NCBI GenBank assembly: GCA_016211245.1
Contig: JACQSQ010000038.1
Location: 1-9,019, forward strand
Direction: 5' to 3'
Source: Candidatus Woesearchaeota archaeon
GTDB lineage: Archaea > Nanobdellota > Nanobdellia > Woesearchaeales > GW2011-AR4
Length of the DNA: 9,019 nt
The notes beneath the pieces were generated by a model. The model had not been told where the DNA came from and ran no database searches. It saw only the letters and a list, made by a program, of their open reading frames with translations. The position numbers and the translations under genes were made by a program. This document shows positions 5,325 to 9,019 of this stretch, piece by piece (positions within the stretch are counted from its first letter, which is position 1; every line of letters starts with the position of its first letter).

Positions 5325-8300
5325 ATGCATAAAAAATGGTTTGACTCCGAGAAAATTGCTTATCTGCTGCTGGTCCTGACATCAATCATAGTTCTGGCAA
5401 TGTTCTACGGGTTTTTAGGGCCGAAAAACGGCTTAGAAAAAAGCTGGACAGCCCAAGCAAAAATAGGCAAAGGGCAAACAACTGTAGTAAAATCAATTGA
5501 CGGGCTGGCAACATTAGTTGTGCCAAAAAATACGCAGTCTAGCTCGCCTGCAATCTCGATAGAAAGGATAAACAATCCCGGAATAGACTCCGAAAGCAGG
5601 GTAAGCAACATTTACAGGTTCGGGCCCAGCCTGACATATTTCAGCAGCCCAGTGGAGCTAAGAATAAAATACAGCCCAGAGCTCGCAGGAAGCTGCCCTT
5701 CATCGCTTGATTTTTTTCATTTTAATGAGGATGGCAGCCTAAAGGAAGTTATCGCGTCAAAATCCGTTTATTGCTCCAGCGACATAGCTGTATTTGAAAT
5801 CAGCAGCTTTAGCGAGGGATACGCAGGAAACCCTGAGCAAAAAAGAGAAAGCAGCCAGCAAAGGGGCAATTGCGAAGATGAAGACAGGGCTCCTGATGGG
5901 GTGTGCAGCGACATTCCGGAAATAGATTCTATAAGCCCGACATCGTTGAAAACAGGAGAAGTGCTCACAATCAATGGAAAATTTCTGACAAGGACTGTTC
6001 AGTTTTTTGACTCCAAAGGAAACAGGAGCTCTTACAATTGGGCGCATGGCGCAAAAATGAATGCTGACAGAAGCCAAATGACAATACCTATTCCGGCGGA
6101 TTTGCCATCCGACAATTACAGGGTAAGGATTTGGACAAGCAGAACTGTGGTTTCAAATGAAAAAGAGCTATCAATCACAAGCACAGGAGCGGGCTCTGGA
6201 AATGGGCCAGGATGCCAAACAAAAAATAATCCGAATATTGGAAACTATCCAACATTGACATACCCAAGCTGCATTGATGAACTTGATGACCCTCGCCAAA
6301 TAAAAAAGGCATTTGAAAATGATGATGTCGGCATTTTTACTGTTTGCAGGGACGTTGTATGGATGATAAGGAATACAAATAAGGCGCTTTCCTGCTCGTC
6401 TGATTTCACTTATCAGGGTATTCCAGCTGCTACATGGAAGGGGTGGGTGGAAAATGAAGCTAAAGCGCTTGATGATGCGTGCATAGGTGTTTGTCATCCA
6501 GGGCTTGAGTGCGAAAGGCAGCCGGACTCTGTAGACAAAGACAAGCTGCTCCGGGCACTGGAAAATTATTTGAAAAACTGCATTAAGCGCAAAGGAATCA
6601 GCTGTGTTTGCAATCCTAATCCTGATGACCCTGTATGCGGACCATTTGTTCAACATATAGGCGGAATAAGCACTGGCGCAGGCAGCAATTGCAATCCGGG
6701 TATTGGAACAACAACCGCAACCATTTCCTTTTCCTGGTCTCCAAAGCTGACAGACAACGGATGGTTCCCAAGATTATCGCCAGACGGAATATATGTAACA
6801 TATGGATTCGGGGAAAACTGGGTAGCGGACTTGCAGACTGGAGAGGAAAGAAGCCTCACCATAAAAAAAGGAGAAAGCTTCAATGGCTACTGGATAAGGC
6901 CCGATACTTATACATTCCTAAATATATACTCTAACGCTGAAGCAGACAGGTATGAAGTGAAAGTTGGAGAGTGGATTGCAAAGAAAACTAATGATAACCC
7001 GCAACTTGCGGCAGGAAACCAATTTGTTGCAGCTGATGGGCACTGGGCAAGCTATTTAGCAAGCAACGGCAGGATAGCTTATGATAATAATGAAGTTGCT
7101 ACTGATGTTGGCGGCACTTTATCAGTAAGTGATGACTGGATTGTTCATGCAAGCGATAAAGATAATACAGCAATTCAAGTTTGGCGTAATGGACAGAAGT
7201 CGGCTACATACATCCCCAAAACACCTCTGCATGGAATGAGTGTTAACAAAGGATATATAGTATATGGTGGTTATGGTCCAGTGCACGGCATAAGCCCAGA
7301 TGGCCAGGATATGGATTTGACAGCAACTCCTTGGCGCAAAGAAGGCATTGGAGGAGTCGTTTTTGCCAATAATCAGCCTTGGGTTTATACATTGACATGG
7401 AATGATGCCCAAAACAAGGGTTATATTTTAATCAGGCCTTGGGGAGAAAAAGCAAGCATAGTTATTGAGGCTGCTGCGGTTTCTGTGCATATCGTATATG
7501 TTAATAATGAGTTTGTTATAGCATATAACAGCGATAAGGGCCAACTTAGCGTTGTTAAAGTCCCTGTCAATTCGCAAATGGTTGATTTATCTAATCCCAG
7601 CCAGCCAGTGCCTGGACAGCCATCATCTCCTCCGACAGGAGCTGACACCATACTGCCTTCTGTGACTTTAAGCTTCAATAGAACAGATATTTCACAGGGA
7701 ATTGTGTTGAATGTAACTTGCAGCGCAACAGATAATACAGGATTAAGAAGTGCAAACATAAGCCATAATATGACTGGAACCTTGTCAAAAACAAACTTTG
7801 CAATTGCAGGGTTATCAGCGCAAGTGAGTAATATTGTGCCTATAAGCATCGGCTACGGAGTGATAAATTTCACATGCTATTCTGCTGATTCCAGCAACAA
7901 TTTAAATCAAATTTCATCCATAAAAAATGTTCTTTTGCCTAAGTATTATTTATTATGGAGTGTTGGTAACCCAAACCCAGTAACGTATTATGGTGGGATA
8001 TATGATTATGCCAATCCTTCAACTCTTCCAACAATGAATCCAATTCCGAGTTTGAGTTCTCCGGGATATAATTCCTGGGGGTGGGTATGGAAGCAAGATG
8101 GCAATACCTATAAATTCTTTTTTAGGCATGGTAAAGACCATTTGACAGATGGCGTGATTGTTGAATCTACATATCATGCAGACACCAACACATGGACACC
8201 ACAAAGAATAATTTATAATGATTTGAGTAATGGATACGAGTCAAGAAATATTGCCGGGGGAGTAATAGGAAATAAAATATATTTAATGTTTGATAAATGC

Positions 8301-8921
8301 CGCAATCCATGCGCTGGCTGGACTGACGGGCGCTGGGGCTATATAACTTCCACAGATAATGGAGCTACTTGGAGTAATTTTGTTGATTTTTCAAGTCAGG
8401 TGTCTCATTTTCCTTCAAAGATTGTAGAAGCTAATGGAAATTATCTGATTGCAGGCGTAAATTTAAATGGTTTAGTAATTTCAAAAAGCAGTGATAATGG
8501 CAATACATGGATTGATGAATGGAAACTGATAGCAACTGATCCTAATCTTCAAGAGCCAACTTTGGTATCGATTGGGAATGGCAAGTTAATTGTGCTCTTG
8601 CGAAATGATGCCGGAGGATACCTAACCCAATCTACAAGCTCGGATTATGGGAATACCTGGGGTGCCCCAGCAACAACGAATCTTCAATATGCATCTGGTG
8701 TGCATATGCCGTTTATGGAATATGACGATACAACCAATACAATTATTTTAGTGTATGCCATAAACGGAGGGGGGCAAGAAAATTATCATTTATCTATATC
8801 AGATGCCAATACAGTATTTAATTCGGCAACATCATGGAACGCGCCTTTAAATTTGAATTCTTATAATGCATATGTAAACAATCCGACGTTATTTAAAATT
8901 GATTTATCAAATCCCAACTAG
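5325..8921 (+). CDS. Large exported mosaic protein: TIG, Cys-rich, beta-propeller, Ig-like and sialidase/BNR domains
   Basis: A 1198-residue surface or secreted protein. Residues 11-31 are a hydrophobic helix after a basic start (signal peptide or membrane anchor). Residues 198-286 look like an IPT/TIG Ig fold (ISPTSLKTGEVLTINGKFL). Residues 297-456 hold 12 cysteines, fitting disulfides outside the cell. Residues 468-755 look like a TolB/WD40-like propeller (FPRLSPDGIYVTYG). A Pro-rich linker (757-772) precedes an Ig-like domain (776-870). Residues 873-1190 resemble a BNR/sialidase propeller with three Asp boxes, STDNGATW (1009), SSDNGNTW (1055) and SSDYGNTW (1105), and a possible substrate Arg at LLRND (1093). 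Glycan binding or hydrolysis is inferred; a complete catalytic set cannot be confirmed. ATG 5325 is the usable start, since ATG 5321 meets a stop after three codons. The stop is TAG and may be premature. Confidence 0.85.
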   Translation: MHKKWFDSEKIAYLLLVLTSIIVLAMFYGFLGPKNGLEKSWTAQAKIGKGQTTVVKSIDGLATLVVPKNTQSSSPAISIERINNPGIDSESRVSNIYRFGPSLTYFSSPVELRIKYSPELAGSCPSSLDFFHFNEDGSLKEVIASKSVYCSSDIAVFEISSFSEGYAGNPEQKRESSQQRGNCEDEDRAPDGVCSDIPEIDSISPTSLKTGEVLTINGKFLTRTVQFFDSKGNRSSYNWAHGAKMNADRSQMTIPIPADLPSDNYRVRIWTSRTVVSNEKELSITSTGAGSGNGPGCQTKNNPNIGNYPTLTYPSCIDELDDPRQIKKAFENDDVGIFTVCRDVVWMIRNTNKALSCSSDFTYQGIPAATWKGWVENEAKALDDACIGVCHPGLECERQPDSVDKDKLLRALENYLKNCIKRKGISCVCNPNPDDPVCGPFVQHIGGISTGAGSNCNPGIGTTTATISFSWSPKLTDNGWFPRLSPDGIYVTYGFGENWVADLQTGEERSLTIKKGESFNGYWIRPDTYTFLNIYSNAEADRYEVKVGEWIAKKTNDNPQLAAGNQFVAADGHWASYLASNGRIAYDNNEVATDVGGTLSVSDDWIVHASDKDNTAIQVWRNGQKSATYIPKTPLHGMSVNKGYIVYGGYGPVHGISPDGQDMDLTATPWRKEGIGGVVFANNQPWVYTLTWNDAQNKGYILIRPWGEKASIVIEAAAVSVHIVYVNNEFVIAYNSDKGQLSVVKVPVNSQMVDLSNPSQPVPGQPSSPPTGADTILPSVTLSFNRTDISQGIVLNVTCSATDNTGLRSANISHNMTGTLSKTNFAIAGLSAQVSNIVPISIGYGVINFTCYSADSSNNLNQISSIKNVLLPKYYLLWSVGNPNPVTYYGGIYDYANPSTLPTMNPIPSLSSPGYNSWGWVWKQDGNTYKFFFRHGKDHLTDGVIVESTYHADTNTWTPQRIIYNDLSNGYESRNIAGGVIGNKIYLMFDKCRNPCAGWTDGRWGYITSTDNGATWSNFVDFSSQVSHFPSKIVEANGNYLIAGVNLNGLVISKSSDNGNTWIDEWKLIATDPNLQEPTLVSIGNGKLIVLLRNDAGGYLTQSTSSDYGNTWGAPATTNLQYASGVHMPFMEYDDTTNTIILVYAINGGGQENYHLSISDANTVFNSATSWNAPLNLNSYNAYVNNPTLFKIDLSNPN

Positions 8922-9019
8922 CCTGCAAACCCACAATGCGGCAGGATACAGAGGGAATATTGTGCCCGCAAGGATATACATGCCAGTATCCATCATGCAC
9001 TGGACAACCCGGTTGTGGA
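8922..9019 (+). pseudogene. Probable lost Cys-rich C-terminal tail of the surface protein (partial)
   Basis: Directly after the TAG the same frame continues PANPQCGRIQR. Then the -1 frame reads GILCPQGYTCQYPSC and on to the window end with further Gly and Cys. The join falls at the G-run 8953-8955, where one missing G would restore one frame. The spliced reading resembles Cys-rich tails of archaeal surface proteins and the protein's own internal CHPGLEC motif. A separate gene starting at ATG 8936 would lack a signal peptide, so a remnant or a sequencing error is more likely. Truncated by the window edge. Confidence 0.45.

Noticed and set aside
6171..7849. Several reading frames of 60-160 residues in other frames of the surface-protein gene
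   Set aside because: Overlap a well-supported long gene and show no domain or start signals.
8919..8921. TAG read as pyrrolysine
   Set aside because: TAG is used as a normal stop for rps27ae and the coiled-coil gene, and a frameshift would still be needed downstream.
1..9019. CRISPR array, transposase/IS ends, tRNA genes
   Set aside because: No regularly spaced repeats, no terminal repeats around a transposase, and no cloverleaf noticed on either strand.

Overview
The window is archaeal. It carries the archaeal/eukaryotic-type set RNA polymerase subunit Rpo7 (RpoE1), Spt4, ribosomal proteins eS24 and eS31 (S24e, S27ae) and the PIN-domain protein that usually heads this cluster. Promoters are TATA boxes centred about 26-32 bp upstream of start codons, which implies leaderless mRNAs. 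The very short, lysine-rich housekeeping proteins, the absence of the CoA-synthesis gene (DUF359) that often sits between spt4 and rps24e, and a large cysteine-rich surface protein suggest a reduced-genome DPANN archaeon (Woesearchaeota/Pacearchaeota-like). That placement is inference.

Region 1 (1-2460, minus strand, AT-rich, accessory). An unrecognised gene of about 231 codons is broken by a one-base frameshift (1723-2417). It is followed by a TATA box, a strongly folded segment of 141 nt whose two ends pair (1511-1651), a second hairpin that buries a strong Shine-Dalgarno sequence, and a LAGLIDADG homing endonuclease (10-1461). The endonuclease appears to have an AbrB-like N-terminus and a winged-helix-like C-terminus. 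This looks like a mobile or selfish island, and the folded RNA plus endonuclease is the most unusual unit in the window.

Region 2 (2461-3419, plus strand). A conserved archaeal long coiled-coil protein (COG1340 type) is read divergently from the broken gene, from its own leaderless promoter. It converges on the ribosomal operon with only 23 bp between stop codons.

Region 3 (3443-5232, minus strand). The information-processing operon runs PIN protein > rpoE1 > spt4 > rps24e > rps27ae, with spacings of 56 bp, 10 bp, near-overlap and 48 bp. It links transcription initiation and elongation factors to small-subunit ribosomal proteins.

Region 4 (5233-9019). Divergent from the operon, and sharing a 92-bp promoter region with it, is a 1198-residue exported mosaic protein: signal/anchor helix, TIG-like Ig fold, Cys-rich region, TolB/WD40-like beta-propeller, Ig-like domain and a sialidase/BNR propeller with three Asp boxes. 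Past its TAG stop the sequence still looks like the Cys-rich tail of the same protein, after one more frameshift, so the real C-terminus may have been lost or misread.
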